In this document: in pieces, positions 35,922-47,924 of the stretch
How the letters are laid out: every line of letters starts with the position of its first letter
How positions within the stretch are numbered: position 1 is the first letter of the stretch
From: Marinobacter shengliensis
Lineage (GTDB): Bacteria > Pseudomonadota > Gammaproteobacteria > Pseudomonadales > Oleiphilaceae
DNA: 64,000 nucleotides
Direction of reading: 5' to 3'
NCBI RefSeq assembly: GCF_003007715.1
Contig: NZ_PXNO01000022.1
Span: 62,001-126,000, forward strand
The notes under the pieces: generated by a model
The model's database searches: none
What the model was told of the DNA's origin: nothing
The model's input: the letters and a program-made list of their open reading frames with translations, nothing else
Program-made: the position numbers and the translations under genes

Positions 35922-36147
35922 GCCTTGCACAGTTTCAGAAGGGCTTCCCCCGCCCACGCTCTTCACATCATTCAATGTGACCAAAAAATATACCCTCCTA
36001 AGCTCTACGCCCCTTTTATCTGCTCTGAGGATGTGTTGGCTAATCATTGATCATTGCATGTTGTGAACATCAGCCCGTTTGAACAAAAAACCGACAACCG
36101 AGGCTGATCCCAAATGCACCACAACAATGACAACACAGGAGCATGCA

Positions 36148-37884
36148 ATGATCTCACTCTCCCGATTGGCAACCGGTGCCACGCTCGGACTGGCACTGAC
36201 ATTGCCAACCCAACAAGCCCAGGCCGGTGCCTTTGTGCATCTGTTTGAATGGAAATGGAGCGACGTCGCCCAGGAATGCGAAAACTTCCTGGGCCCCAAA
36301 GGGTTCAGTGCGGTTCAGGTATCGCCGCCCCAGGAGCATATCCAGGGCAGTGCCTGGTGGACCCGCTATCAGCCGGTAAGTTATCAGCTGAACAGCCGCA
36401 GTGGCGACGCCAGCGCATTTGCTGACATGGTCCAGCGTTGTAACGCCGCCGGCGTGGATGTGTACGCCGATGCGGTCATCAACCATATGGCCAATGGCAG
36501 TGGTACCGGCACGGCGGGTTCAGCGTACAGCTCAACCTCCCTCAGTTATCCTATCTACAGTAGCAATGATTTTCATACACCCTGCGGTATCAATCCGGAA
36601 GATTACGGCACCGATGCCTGGCGGGTTCGGAATTGTCAGTTGGTGGGGCTGCCCGATCTCAATACCTCAGACAATTACGTTCAGAACACCATTGCCGGGT
36701 ATCTGAACCAGCTGACAGCGCTTGGGGTTAAAGGTATCCGAATCGACGCCGCCAAGCATATGTCGCCCTCGGATATCAGTGGCATCTTGAACCGGGTGAA
36801 CAATCCACTGTATGTATTCCAGGAAGTGATAGACCTGGGCGGCGAGGCGGTGAGTGCCGGCGAGTACACCGGGCTTTCCGATGTTACCGAGTTCCGCTAC
36901 AGCGCGGCTATTGGCGACGTGTTCAAGAACCAGCGCCTGGCCAATCTCAACGGGTTTGGTGAAAGCTGGGGTTTCCTGGCCGGTGGTGATGCGGTTGTGT
37001 TTACCGACAACCACGACAACCAGCGGGGCCATGGCGCCGGTGGCAGCAATATCGTTACCTACAAGGATGGCGGCCTGTATAACCTCGCCAATGTGTTCAT
37101 GCTGGCCTGGCCCTATGGGTATCCGAAGGTGATGTCGAGTTACAGCTTCTCGGATGGCGACCAGGGACCACCCGCCCAGGCGGTTTACCAGAACGGTAGC
37201 GCACAATGTGGCAGCGCCTGGATTTGTGAGCACCGTTGGGATTCGATTGCCAACATGGTGGCTTTCCGCAATGTGACGGATGGTTCCGGCGTCAGCCATT
37301 GGTGGGATAACGGCAATAATCAGATCGCCTTCAGCCGTGGCAACAAGGGCTTTGTGGCCATCAACCGGGAAGGGGGTACTCTGGCTCGAACCTTCACGAC
37401 CGGCCTGCCCGACGGTCAGTATCGTAACGTAGCTGGTGACGGTAGCTGCGTCACCGTGCAGGGTGGGCAGGTGAGCCTGTCGGTGGCGCCGATGGAAGCG
37501 GCGGCCCTCCATGTTAGCGCTGACTGTGATGGCGGTGACGGCTCTGATGAAGGAAACAACGGCAACGGTTCAGACGCGGAACAGGCCAGTGTCACCTTCC
37601 AGTGCAGCAACGGTACCACGGACTGGGGACAAAGTGTCTACGTTACCGGCAATCATGCCACCCTGGGTAACTGGTCACCTGCGAATGCACTGAAACTGGA
37701 TCCAGGTAATTATCCAACCTGGTCCGGGAGCTTCGACATGCCTGCGAACACGCAGGTAGAGTGGAAGTGCATCAAACGCAGCGAGTCAGACCCGGATGCT
37801 CAATTGGTGTGGCAAAGCGGTGCCAATAACCAGGTGCAAACCGGCGCGGCTGGCTCATCCATCAGCTCGTCCGGTAGCTTCTGA
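36148..37884 (+). CDS. Secreted alpha-amylase (GH13) with a C-terminal CBM20 starch-binding domain
   Basis: Hydrolyses internal alpha-1,4 bonds of starch or glycogen outside the cell. The ATG at 36148 (AGGAG upstream) gives 578 residues with a signal peptide ending AQA near 26. The catalytic barrel resembles the animal/Pseudoalteromonas type (FVHLFEWKWSDVAQECENFL). It has GIRIDAAKHM (nucleophile Asp near 200), VFQEVID (acid/base Glu near 225) and FTDNHDNQRGHG (third Asp near 287). A Gly/Asp/Ser-rich linker follows, then a CBM20 (VTFQCSNGTTDWGQSVYVTGNHATLGNW) to the end. It is a single gene without maltose transport neighbours. Confidence 0.93.
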   Translation: MISLSRLATGATLGLALTLPTQQAQAGAFVHLFEWKWSDVAQECENFLGPKGFSAVQVSPPQEHIQGSAWWTRYQPVSYQLNSRSGDASAFADMVQRCNAAGVDVYADAVINHMANGSGTGTAGSAYSSTSLSYPIYSSNDFHTPCGINPEDYGTDAWRVRNCQLVGLPDLNTSDNYVQNTIAGYLNQLTALGVKGIRIDAAKHMSPSDISGILNRVNNPLYVFQEVIDLGGEAVSAGEYTGLSDVTEFRYSAAIGDVFKNQRLANLNGFGESWGFLAGGDAVVFTDNHDNQRGHGAGGSNIVTYKDGGLYNLANVFMLAWPYGYPKVMSSYSFSDGDQGPPAQAVYQNGSAQCGSAWICEHRWDSIANMVAFRNVTDGSGVSHWWDNGNNQIAFSRGNKGFVAINREGGTLARTFTTGLPDGQYRNVAGDGSCVTVQGGQVSLSVAPMEAAALHVSADCDGGDGSDEGNNGNGSDAEQASVTFQCSNGTTDWGQSVYVTGNHATLGNWSPANALKLDPGNYPTWSGSFDMPANTQVEWKCIKRSESDPDAQLVWQSGANNQVQTGAAGSSISSSGSF

Positions 37885-37917
37885 GTCCGGTTACGTTCGG
37901 CCTTCAATTCGTCGTAT

Positions 37918-37942
37918 ACTGCCGGAAGCTCTTTCCGGCAGT
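37918..37942 (+). terminator. Hairpin after the amylase gene
   Basis: Perfect 10-bp stem ACTGCCGGAA / TTCCGGCAGT with a 5-nt loop. No T-run follows, so termination would be weak. Confidence 0.5.
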
Positions 37943-37986
37943 GCCTCTTCAGGCGCCTGCCGTCGATTCATCGATAGGCGGTAACC

Positions 37987-38748
37987 ATGACGTCCCAGAC
38001 CAACTCTTCCATTCCCGACCACAAGCCCAGACCCTGGATTGACCTTCTGGTCAGTATCATCATTCCCTCTGTGATTCTGATGAAGTTCAGTGGTGACGAA
38101 CACCTCGGCAGTGTCAACGCGCTGGTCATTGGCCTGGCGTTTCCCCTTGGCTGGGGGCTGTTTGAACTGATTCGTTACCGCAAGAAAAACTTCATCGCCC
38201 TGCTGGGCCTGATCAGCGTTGGCCTGACCGGCGGCATCGGGCTACTGGAGCTGGACGCCGGCTGGCTGGCCATCAAGGAGGCGGCGGTACCTGCAGTGAT
38301 TGGTCTTGCGGTATTGATATCCACCCGCACCAAGTACCCACTGGTACGAACGCTGCTGTACAACCCGAACATTCTGGATGTGGATAAGATCCACGCCTCG
38401 CTGGAAGAGAAGGGCTGTGTTGACCAGTTCGAGGCGCGGCTGCTCAATGCCAGCTATTTCTTTGCCGGTACCTTCCTGTTCTCTTCAATCATGAACTATG
38501 TACTGGCCAAGTGGATTGTGGTGAGCCCCTCGGGCACTCAGGCATTCAATGAAGAGTTGGGGCGGATGACCCTGGTGAGCTATCCGATGATCGCCATTCC
38601 TTCAATGATCATGATGATGCTGATCTTCTACTACCTGTGGCGCACCATTCGCCGGCTTACCGGGTACACGCTGGAAGAGGTGATGGCTCAGCACCTGGTG
38701 GAGAAGGAGAAAGAGAAGGAACAGAAACGCGCGGAATCCTCGAAGTAA
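37987..38748 (+). CDS. VC0807-family membrane protein
   Basis: A 253-residue inner-membrane protein with about six hydrophobic segments (for example WIDLLVSIIIPSVILM, NALVIGLAFPLGWGLFELI, FIALLGLISVGLTGGIGLLEL, MIAIPSMIMMMLIFYYLW) and a highly charged C-terminal tail. The pattern fits the uncharacterised VC0807 family. No transport motif is recognisable. It converges on gyrB across a strong terminator. Confidence 0.8.
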   Translation: MTSQTNSSIPDHKPRPWIDLLVSIIIPSVILMKFSGDEHLGSVNALVIGLAFPLGWGLFELIRYRKKNFIALLGLISVGLTGGIGLLELDAGWLAIKEAAVPAVIGLAVLISTRTKYPLVRTLLYNPNILDVDKIHASLEEKGCVDQFEARLLNASYFFAGTFLFSSIMNYVLAKWIVVSPSGTQAFNEELGRMTLVSYPMIAIPSMIMMMLIFYYLWRTIRRLTGYTLEEVMAQHLVEKEKEKEQKRAESSK

Positions 38749-38780
38749 TCTATCGGAATAAAAATTCCCGGCTGATAACA

Positions 38781-38816
38781 AAAAACGGTGGCACCTGTCG
38801 GGGCCACCGTTTTTTT
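38781..38816. terminator. Bidirectional terminator between the VC0807-type gene and gyrB
   Basis: 12-bp stem AAAAACGGTGGC / GCCACCGTTTTT (38781-38792 with 38803-38814), 10-nt loop, T-runs on both strands. Confidence 0.9.
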
Positions 38817-38837
38817 TATGCCAGTCTGTCGGTGTGA

Positions 38838-41285
<2,448 letters not shown>

Positions 41286-41319
41286 TCAGCGGAAAACGGT
41301 ACACGCCGCCTATGCCAGT

Positions 41320-42462
41320 CTATTCTTCCGTCAATTTTCCATGTTCCACGTGGAACATTCTGTATTCCGGTGCATCACGGTCGCCCCAGAGCACGTCAGG
41401 TTCCGGATGCTCGATAGAGGTGATAAACACCTGACAACGCAAATCCTGGAGCTTATGCGCCAGCATGATCCGATGGCGCACATCCAATTCGGCATTGATG
41501 TCGTCCAGCAGGAAAGTCACCTGCTTACCAAGATCACTCAACACCTTTCCCTGGGCAATCTTCATCAGAATAACCAGTGTCTTCTGCTGCCCCCGGGAAA
41601 AGGTTTCCGCAACCGGCCGACCACCTAACTTGAGACGGATATCTGCACGATTAGGGCCATACAACGTGTGCCCCATCCGGCGTTCCTGCTCCCGGTGGCT
41701 CGCCAATATGTCCACAAGCGAGCGGGACCGATCCCAGCCCGGATAGAACTCAAGTTTGAGACCTTCCGTCCAGCTGGCATCCAGCTCCTGCAGCACCGCA
41801 TCGAACGCCCCTTTGAACTGCCTGAAAACCTGCTCTCTGACATCGCTCAGGGTTTCCGCCAGGGCACCGAACTGACTGTCCCAGACCCGGAGCAACGATT
41901 CGTCCAGTCTACCATTTCTGAGCGTTTGATTCCGCTGTGATGTCACTCTCTGGCACTGTTGCCACATTACCGAAAAGGAAGGTTCCACGTGGAACACTAA
42001 CCAGTCGAGAAACTGTCGACGTTTTCCGGGGCCACCGGCCACAATGTCGAATACCCCCGGATCAATCACCGACACAGGCAGATGCATGGCCAGGGATGAC
42101 AAACTGCGTACAGCTTCGCCATCCACCCTTAGCGCTGTTTCCTTGGCAGATACATCCCGGGATATTCCCAGACGATGGGCGATGCCGGTGGTGCCTTCCG
42201 CCGTACCACTTTGGTCCTCATTATTGCTGAGCCCACTGTCCAGAGCGCCAAATACCGTTAACTTGCTGTGACCATGGCTGACCACCGCCTGATGCCGACT
42301 CACCCGAAAGGACCGCCCCAATCCCAGATAAGCAATCGCTTCCAGGGCACTGGACTTACCGCTGCCATTAGCGCCATACAACAAATTAAAGGAAGGTGAA
42401 AAACCGACAGGGTCCGGCGCCAGGTTTCGGAAATTCTGGGTCTGGAGTTTCACAAGCGCCAT
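41320..42462 (-). CDS. recF: DNA replication and repair protein RecF
   Basis: RecF loads RecA at gaps with RecO and RecR. The ATG at 42462 gives 380 residues beginning MALVKLQTQNFRNLAP. SMC/ABC-like motifs are Walker A GANGSGKSSALEAI, signature FSRGQQKTLVILMKIAQG and Walker B TFLLDDINAELD. A TTG at 42498 would add 12 residues without homologous character. A terminator hairpin lies just upstream (42502-42530), so recF likely needs its own promoter here instead of being read from dnaN. Confidence 0.96.
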   Translation of the reverse strand: MALVKLQTQNFRNLAPDPVGFSPSFNLLYGANGSGKSSALEAIAYLGLGRSFRVSRHQAVVSHGHSKLTVFGALDSGLSNNEDQSGTAEGTTGIAHRLGISRDVSAKETALRVDGEAVRSLSSLAMHLPVSVIDPGVFDIVAGGPGKRRQFLDWLVFHVEPSFSVMWQQCQRVTSQRNQTLRNGRLDESLLRVWDSQFGALAETLSDVREQVFRQFKGAFDAVLQELDASWTEGLKLEFYPGWDRSRSLVDILASHREQERRMGHTLYGPNRADIRLKLGGRPVAETFSRGQQKTLVILMKIAQGKVLSDLGKQVTFLLDDINAELDVRHRIMLAHKLQDLRCQVFITSIEHPEPDVLWGDRDAPEYRMFHVEHGKLTEE

Positions 42463-42495
42463 AAAGGAGGAATTCTCATCACCGGAGTCGGAGCA

Positions 42496-42530
42496 CAAAA
42501 AAAGGCAATGCCGGAACGCGACATTGCCTT
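42496..42530 (-). terminator. Terminator between the ABC1 kinase gene and recF
   Basis: On the minus strand AAGGCAATG / CATTGCCTT (9 bp, 11-nt loop; plus coordinates 42502-42510 and 42522-42530) is followed by a run of T (plus-strand A from 42497). Confidence 0.85.
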
Positions 42531-42560
42531 AGTGTACAAGATGCGTGGCGGCGACGCTCG

Positions 42561-43832
42561 TCAATGGAGCATGGTCAACCGCTCATCCATAAACACATCC
42601 ATCTCCGGTGCGAGAATATGCACATACCGATCAAAATAGAGGAACTGTTTCAGCAACAGCGCAAATTCCCGCGGAAAGTGCAGGCCATGACTTTCGCCCA
42701 CCTTCACCATATCCATAAGAATGTTGTTGACGTCATCTTCCGCCTGACCCATTTCATAGGGAACGTCGTCCGGAACCATTCGATCCATCTGACGATACAG
42801 GCGTTGCAGATCGGCAGAGAGCTCATCCACCCTTACCGTGCGACGGGTGACACCAATCCGGATCATGGCATCAGCCATACCGTCGAAGTTACCGACCATA
42901 ATCGCGGAGATGAAATCGCTCACCGCCTGCCAGGTGTCCGGCCTGATGCGCCCGACAATACCAAAATCGATAAACCCGACGCGCCCGTCCTTCAGCACCA
43001 TCAGGTTGCCAGCATGCACATCCGCGTGGAAAAACTCACACTGGGTCAGGCTGGCGAACCAGGTGTTCATGGCGGTAATCAGGGTACGTTCGGGATCCTT
43101 CGAAAAACCGCGAATGCTTTCGAGATCCGTCAGCGGAACGCCATAGAAACGTTCCATGGTCAGGATCCTGCGAGTACTACATTGCTCATATACCCGGGGC
43201 ACGGTCGCGTCGTCGTTATGGGTATTCAGCAAGAATTCCCGGAACACCTTCAGATTATTGGCTTCCTTGATGAAGTCACATTCTTCCATCATGGTCTGCT
43301 GAATTTCTTCAACAATGCCAGACAGGGATGTCCACGACAGCTTCGGCGCCAGAGTTTCCAGAATCCGCGCCGACAGGTACAGAAAGTTCAGGTCCGTCAG
43401 CAGAATATTTTCCACGCCAGGCTTCTGAACCTTGATAACCACGTCTTCGCCAGTCACCAGTTTCGCCGCATGAACCTGCGCAATAGAGGCCGACGCCAGA
43501 GCCACCGGATCGATTTCCGAGTACACCTGATCAATCGGCCGCCCGAGTTCCTCACGAATAATGCGCTTGATCACGCCAAATGGAAGACTGGGGGTTTTAT
43601 CAAGACAATACTGAAACTCTTCCACGTACTCTTTTGGAAAGAACGTGGGGGAGCTCGCTATAAACTGACCAAGCTTGATATAGGTGGCCCCAAGATTCTC
43701 AAACGTCTGGCGCAGCAGTTTCGGGGTAGGGGGGCGATCGCCCCGAACCCAGTTCAGACCGGTACGGCCAAGCACCGACAGTGTTTGACCAACCCTGAAA
43801 GCACCTTTGATTCCGTTCGTTACGGCACCCAT
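42561..43832 (-). CDS. ABC1/UbiB-type atypical kinase
   Basis: A 423-residue member of the ABC1/AarF/UbiB family, which supports ubiquinone synthesis or lipid-soluble metabolite handling. Motifs include the KxGQ segment YIKLGQFIASSPTFFP, ALASASIAQVHAAKL with the A-rich loop, VVIKVQKPGVE (ATP Lys), FFHADVHAGNLMVLKDG (catalytic loop) and GFIDFGIVGRI (DFG). It lacks the long C-terminal membrane anchor of UbiB (~540 residues), so it is a paralogue and not the ubi operon UbiB. Its position between dnaN and recF interrupts the usual dnaA-dnaN-recF-gyrB string. Confidence 0.88.
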   Translation of the reverse strand: MGAVTNGIKGAFRVGQTLSVLGRTGLNWVRGDRPPTPKLLRQTFENLGATYIKLGQFIASSPTFFPKEYVEEFQYCLDKTPSLPFGVIKRIIREELGRPIDQVYSEIDPVALASASIAQVHAAKLVTGEDVVIKVQKPGVENILLTDLNFLYLSARILETLAPKLSWTSLSGIVEEIQQTMMEECDFIKEANNLKVFREFLLNTHNDDATVPRVYEQCSTRRILTMERFYGVPLTDLESIRGFSKDPERTLITAMNTWFASLTQCEFFHADVHAGNLMVLKDGRVGFIDFGIVGRIRPDTWQAVSDFISAIMVGNFDGMADAMIRIGVTRRTVRVDELSADLQRLYRQMDRMVPDDVPYEMGQAEDDVNNILMDMVKVGESHGLHFPREFALLLKQFLYFDRYVHILAPEMDVFMDERLTMLH

Positions 43833-43850
43833 TAAATTCCTCCGGAAAGG

Positions 43851-44954
43851 TTACAGCCGCATCGGCATGACCACATACAGGCAGCTGTTATCGTTCTCTG
43901 CTTCGATCAATGCGCTGCTGTTGGGATTGGACAGGGTAATCTTCACCTGCGCCTCATCCAGCGCATTCATCACGTCAATCAGATAACCTACATTAAAACC
44001 GATCTGAAGGGATTCGCCCTGATAGTCCACCGGCAGCGCATCTTCGGCCTGTTCCTGGTCCGGGTTGTTGGCGAACACCTGCAGCTCTCCCGGCGCCAGG
44101 TTCAGGCGCACACCGCGGATATTCTCATGAGACAGAATACCGGCCCGCTGCAAGGTGTTCTTCAGCGTTGCCCTGTCAGCGAGCACCACCTTATCGCCAC
44201 CCCTGGGGATAACCCGGTTGTAATCCGGGAACTTGCCTTCAATCAGCTTGGAAGTGAAGGTATACGCACCCACCGTCGCACGCAGATGATTGTCGCCAAT
44301 CACCAGGGTCACCGGCGATTCCACATCGTCCAGCAGGCGGGCGAGCTCCAACACGCCTTTTCTCGGCACAATCACCTGCCGGGGTTCCGGGCACCCGGTC
44401 TGCAGATCGGAATGTGCCATCGCCAGGCGGTGACCATCGGTTGCTACTACCCGTACATGGCCGCTGTCGACTTCCAGTAGCAGACCATTGAGGTAGTAAC
44501 GAACATCCTGCTGTGCCATGGCAAACGCCGTCGCGTCCAGCATACGGCCGAGTTCTTTCTGCGGCAGCTCCAGGCGGAAGCTTTCCGGCTCGTCTTCCAC
44601 ATTGGGGAAGTGCTCGGCCGGCAGGGTCGACAAGGTAAAATGGGAGTTGCCTGCACGCACGTGCAGACGGTCGCCTTCCAGCGCCAGATCAATCGGGGCT
44701 TCGTCACCCAGTGCCCGACAGATATCAGACAGCTTCCTGGCCGGTACCGTGATCCTGCCCGGTTGGTCCACGTGGACCGGCGTAACCCGCCCGACCAGCT
44801 CAACTTCCATATTGGTACCGGTGAGTGTCAATGTGTTGTCTTCAGCTTCCAGCAACACGTTGGACAAAACCGGCATGGTCTGTTTCTTTTCCACAACGCC
44901 AGCAATGCTTTGCAGAGGAGTAAGAAGGGATTCACGGCTTATGGTCAGTTTCAT
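43851..44954 (-). CDS. dnaN: DNA polymerase III beta sliding clamp
   Basis: Forms the ring that tethers DNA polymerase III to DNA. The 367-residue protein has three clamp repeats; landmark segments are MKLTISRESLLTPLQSIAGVVEKKQTMPVLSNVL, VRVVATDGHRLAMAH, VIPRKGVLELARLLDD, FTSKLIEGKFPDYNRVIP and the C-terminal CLYVVMPMRL. It is complete and lies downstream of dnaA. Confidence 0.98.
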   Translation of the reverse strand: MKLTISRESLLTPLQSIAGVVEKKQTMPVLSNVLLEAEDNTLTLTGTNMEVELVGRVTPVHVDQPGRITVPARKLSDICRALGDEAPIDLALEGDRLHVRAGNSHFTLSTLPAEHFPNVEDEPESFRLELPQKELGRMLDATAFAMAQQDVRYYLNGLLLEVDSGHVRVVATDGHRLAMAHSDLQTGCPEPRQVIVPRKGVLELARLLDDVESPVTLVIGDNHLRATVGAYTFTSKLIEGKFPDYNRVIPRGGDKVVLADRATLKNTLQRAGILSHENIRGVRLNLAPGELQVFANNPDQEQAEDALPVDYQGESLQIGFNVGYLIDVMNALDEAQVKITLSNPNSSALIEAENDNSCLYVVMPMRL

Positions 44955-45007
44955 GGCACTCGGCTTCAGTTGTCGGAAGTGAATGTTGTTGGTTGATCGC
45001 CACCCGG

Positions 45008-46474
45008 TCAGGTGGTCAGCAATCGCATAAAGTTCTGGTAGTCCTCGCGGATTCCAGGGTCCGTTTCCTGGAGTTCCACAATCTTCTTACAAGCATGCAA
45101 CACCGTGGTGTGGTCACGGCCACCAAAGGCGTCGCCGATTTCTGGCAGGCTGTGATTGGTCAACTCCTTGGCCAGGGACATGGCCACCTGGCGGGGCCGG
45201 GTCACCGTCCGGGTGCGGCGTTTGGACAATAGATCGGCCACCTTGATCTTGTAGTACTCCGCCACCGTGCGCTGGATGTTATCGATACTGACCTGCTTTT
45301 CATGCAGCGCCAGCAGATCCTTCAGGCTTTCCCGAATAAATGGAGGGGTAATCTCAGACCCAGTGAAGTGAGCATTCGCTATCACCAAACGAAGCGCGCC
45401 TTCTAACTCTCGAACGTTTGATCGAATCTTCTGAGCAATAAAGAATGCCGCCTCGCTGCTCAATTTCACATTGGCCTGCTCAGCTTTTTTCATCAGAATC
45501 GCCACCCGGGTTTCCAGCTCCGGCGGCTCCACCATTACCGTCAGACCCCAGCCAAACCTGGATTTCAATCGCTCTTCCATATCGACGATTTCTTTCGGAA
45601 ACCGATCACAGGTCACGATGACCTGCTGGCCACCTTCAAGCAGCGCATTAAAGGTATGGAAAAATTCTTCCTGTGAGCGCTCTTTACGGGCAAAGAACTG
45701 AATATCATCAATCAGCAACGCATCCACAGATCGATAGTAACGTTTGAACTCGTTGATGGCGTTCAGCTGCAGAGCCTTGACCATATCCGCAACGAACCGT
45801 TCAGATCGAAGGTAAGCGACTTTCGCCTTGGGATTACGGCGGACGATTTCATTACCGATGGCATGCATCAGGTGGGTTTTACCAAGACCGACACCGCCGT
45901 ACAGGAATAGCGGGTTATAGGCTCCGCCGGGGTTCTCAGCCACCTGCATTGAGGCCGCGCGGGCCAGCTGGTTGGACTTACCCTCAACAAAGGTCTCGAA
46001 GGTGAAAGTCTCATTCAGAAAGCTCTGGTGCTTGATGTCACCTTCCACTTGAACCGGCCGGCGCTCGCCATTGATTTTCTGCGCACTGCGGCTAACACCG
46101 GCAGAGGTAGAACCCGCGACAGTTGCCGCGACACTCTTCTCTTCCTCGGTTACCCGCTGCCCGATTTCGTCGGCCAGACTAGCCGGCTTTGGCTCAGCCA
46201 CCGAGCGCACCACCGGTTCACTTTCCCGGGGCGCCGACCCTACTTTCATCTGAACCCGCGGCGCCTGGCCACCGTTGAGGTCCTTCAGAACTTCCTCTAT
46301 ACGGCGCAGATACTTTTCATTAACCCAGTCCATCACAAAGCGGTTCGGCGCAAACAGCATCAGCTGGCCCTCTCGGAGATCCGACTGGAGGGGTCTCAAC
46401 CAGGTATTGAACTGTTGCGCGGGAAACTCATCCCGGAGTACTTCAAGACATTGATGCCACATACTGTTAGGCAC
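45008..46474 (-). CDS. dnaA: Chromosomal replication initiator DnaA
   Basis: Binds DnaA boxes and opens oriC. The GTG at 46474, with GGGAG upstream, gives 488 residues starting (M)[28 protein letters not shown]. The domains are the N-terminal DnaB-contact region (1-~85), a variable linker, the AAA+ ATPase ([35 protein letters not shown]) and the C-terminal helix-turn-helix with signature [16 protein letters not shown] frame extended to 46507 is possible but not family-like. Confidence 0.98.
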   Translation of the reverse strand: MPNSMWHQCLEVLRDEFPAQQFNTWLRPLQSDLREGQLMLFAPNRFVMDWVNEKYLRRIEEVLKDLNGGQAPRVQMKVGSAPRESEPVVRSVAEPKPASLADEIGQRVTEEEKSVAATVAGSTSAGVSRSAQKINGERRPVQVEGDIKHQSFLNETFTFETFVEGKSNQLARAASMQVAENPGGAYNPLFLYGGVGLGKTHLMHAIGNEIVRRNPKAKVAYLRSERFVADMVKALQLNAINEFKRYYRSVDALLIDDIQFFARKERSQEEFFHTFNALLEGGQQVIVTCDRFPKEIVDMEERLKSRFGWGLTVMVEPPELETRVAILMKKAEQANVKLSSEAAFFIAQKIRSNVRELEGALRLVIANAHFTGSEITPPFIRESLKDLLALHEKQVSIDNIQRTVAEYYKIKVADLLSKRRTRTVTRPRQVAMSLAKELTNHSLPEIGDAFGGRDHTTVLHACKKIVELQETDPGIREDYQNFMRLLTT

Positions 46475-47116
46475 GACCGCCTGCTCCCGAAACCTGACTG
46501 TTCTCACATCGGAAAAGGCTTTTCCCGACGCTCAAGGTGACCCCGGATTCTACCCCGCCGTGGCCCACAGTAAAAGGCCAACAATCACTGTCATAAACAG
46601 CCTGTGGAAACATTTCTCCTCATCTTTCAGAAAGTTCCAGACCTATCTACAGGCTTGTGTACAGAAATGCCCTGAAAAAAAGTTACCCACAGGTCCTTGT
46701 GCACAGACCGCCCCCAACCCTGTGTGAAAGCCTTGGACCAAACCATGAATAACTCGGGCCTTCCTCGAAACACCGGGTTATTCACAATTCCACACCCTCT
46801 CGTCCACAGGGCTCACGGCCACCTGTCACCGTACTTGTCATTAATTCAAGTATTTGTTGTTGAAGGAAAAAACAGACTTTCCCACAGATATCAAGGTGCC
46901 TAATAACAGTAATAAATAATCTTTGAAAGAATTTAAAAAAGACCTATAGATTTTATTAGTCAGGCCTTCGGCTTTTACCCATACCGAAAAATTCACTTCC
47001 CCGATGCACAGTCATTGAACTTGCTAGCAGATTTGACTAGAATGCCGCTCCTGTTTTGGCTGTCTATTTTCCAGCCAACGACCAATGTCCATTGACGAAT
47101 TTGTGAGAACATCACC
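46475..47116. other. Presumptive replication origin oriC between dnaA and rpmH
   Basis: The gap separates leftward dnaA from rightward rpmH and is the expected gammaproteobacterial origin. DnaA-box-like words are TTACCCACA (46683-46691), TTATTCACA (46778-46786), TTTCCCACA (46878-46886), CTATCTACA (46643-46651) and TGTGGAAAC (46603-46611). Each differs from TTATCCACA by one or two bases, and no exact copy occurs here. An AT-rich tract (about 46900-46966) follows and is the candidate unwinding element. Genes on both sides are transcribed away from this gap. Confidence 0.88.
47015..47043 (+). promoter_or_regulatory. rpmH-rnpA promoter
   Basis: TTGAAC (47015-47020), a 17-bp spacer, then TAGAAT (47038-47043), about 70 bases ahead of rpmH. 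It is close to the sigma-70 consensus. Confidence 0.75.
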
Positions 47117-47251
47117 ATGAAAAGAACATTCCAACCGAGCGTCCTGAAGCGCAAGCGTGTTCACGGCTTCCGTGCCCGTATGGCGACTGCTAACGGCCGT
47201 AAGGTAATCTCTCGTCGCCGTGCCAAGGGCCGCGCACGCCTGTCAGCGTAA
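47117..47251 (+). CDS. rpmH: 50S ribosomal protein L34
   Basis: A 44-residue basic ribosomal protein. It opens [20 protein letters not shown] and ends KGRARLSA, the standard L34 sequence. It is followed by rnpA after 15 bases, in the universal rpmH-rnpA-yidD-yidC order. Confidence 0.99.
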   Translation: MKRTFQPSVLKRKRVHGFRARMATANGRKVISRRRAKGRARLSA

Positions 47252-47266
47252 CCTGATGTTTGCCTC

Positions 47267-47665
47267 ATGAAGGCCTTGACGTTTCCGAAGTCACACAGAC
47301 TGTTGCGGCCTTCGGACTACAGCAAGGTCTTCGATGATGTGCAGCTGAAAGTTCCGCACAGGAATTTTCTGATCCTGGCAGCTCCAAATAATCTGGGCCA
47401 CGCCAGGGTCGGACTCATTTTCTCCAAAAAGAATCTCAAACTGGCGGTCCAGAGAAATCGGATAAAACGCCAGGTTCGAGAAACTTTCAGGCATCAGACG
47501 GATCTACCGGACCTCGACATTATTGTTCTTGGTCGGCAAGGACTCGCTCAACTGGATAACGCCTCAGTCATATCGTCGCTTAACGATCTTTGGCGCCGTC
47601 TCAGAAAGAAGTACCATCAGTCCTCAGTTGATCAAACGACTGTGAATTCAAAAGGTACGGGTTAA
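47267..47665 (+). CDS. rnpA: Ribonuclease P protein component
   Basis: Protein cofactor of RNase P, which matures tRNA 5' ends. The 132-residue basic protein shows the RNR box [18 protein letters not shown] and the N-terminal [17 protein letters not shown]. The last base of its stop codon is the first base of the yidD start (TAATG), so the two are coupled. Confidence 0.97.
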   Translation: MKALTFPKSHRLLRPSDYSKVFDDVQLKVPHRNFLILAAPNNLGHARVGLIFSKKNLKLAVQRNRIKRQVRETFRHQTDLPDLDIIVLGRQGLAQLDNASVISSLNDLWRRLRKKYHQSSVDQTTVNSKGTG

Positions 47666-47919
47666 TGCGACAGATTCTGTTACTGCCTATCCGGTTCTAT
47701 CAGTACGCTATCAGTCCCATGATGGCCAGCCATTGCCGGCATTTCCCAACCTGCTCCCAGTACGCGGTTGAAGCTATTCAACACCACGGAGCAGCCAAAG
47801 GCTCGTATCTGGCAACCCGCCGATTATTAAGGTGTCATCCCTGGGCCGAAGGCGGTTATGATCCCGTACCGGGCACAGAGACCCAATATTCTCCGACCAA
47901 CACTCAAACCAGAAACTAA
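47665..47919 (+). CDS. yidD: Membrane protein insertion efficiency factor YidD
   Basis: An 84-residue amphipathic protein of the haemolysin-like YidD family that assists YidC. Its signature is [27 protein letters not shown] with paired cysteines, followed by [18 protein letters not shown]. It sits exactly between rnpA and yidC as usual. Confidence 0.96.
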   Translation: MRQILLLPIRFYQYAISPMMASHCRHFPTCSQYAVEAIQHHGAAKGSYLATRRLLRCHPWAEGGYDPVPGTETQYSPTNTQTRN

Positions 47920-47924
47920 CGTTT

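Larger units (their letters stand above)
35710..36147. other. 438-bp intergenic stretch between gabT and the amylase gene
   Basis: It holds the gabT terminator, palindromic element copy C (35810-35921), and about 220 bases of AT-richer DNA ahead of the amylase start. A promoter for the amylase gene is expected in that last part, but no strong -35/-10 pair stands out. No extra gene is supported. Confidence 0.7.

Noticed and set aside
42564..43835. Plus-strand frame exactly mirroring the ABC1 kinase gene
   Set aside because: The minus-strand frame has kinase motifs (KxGQ, DFG); the plus frame has none.
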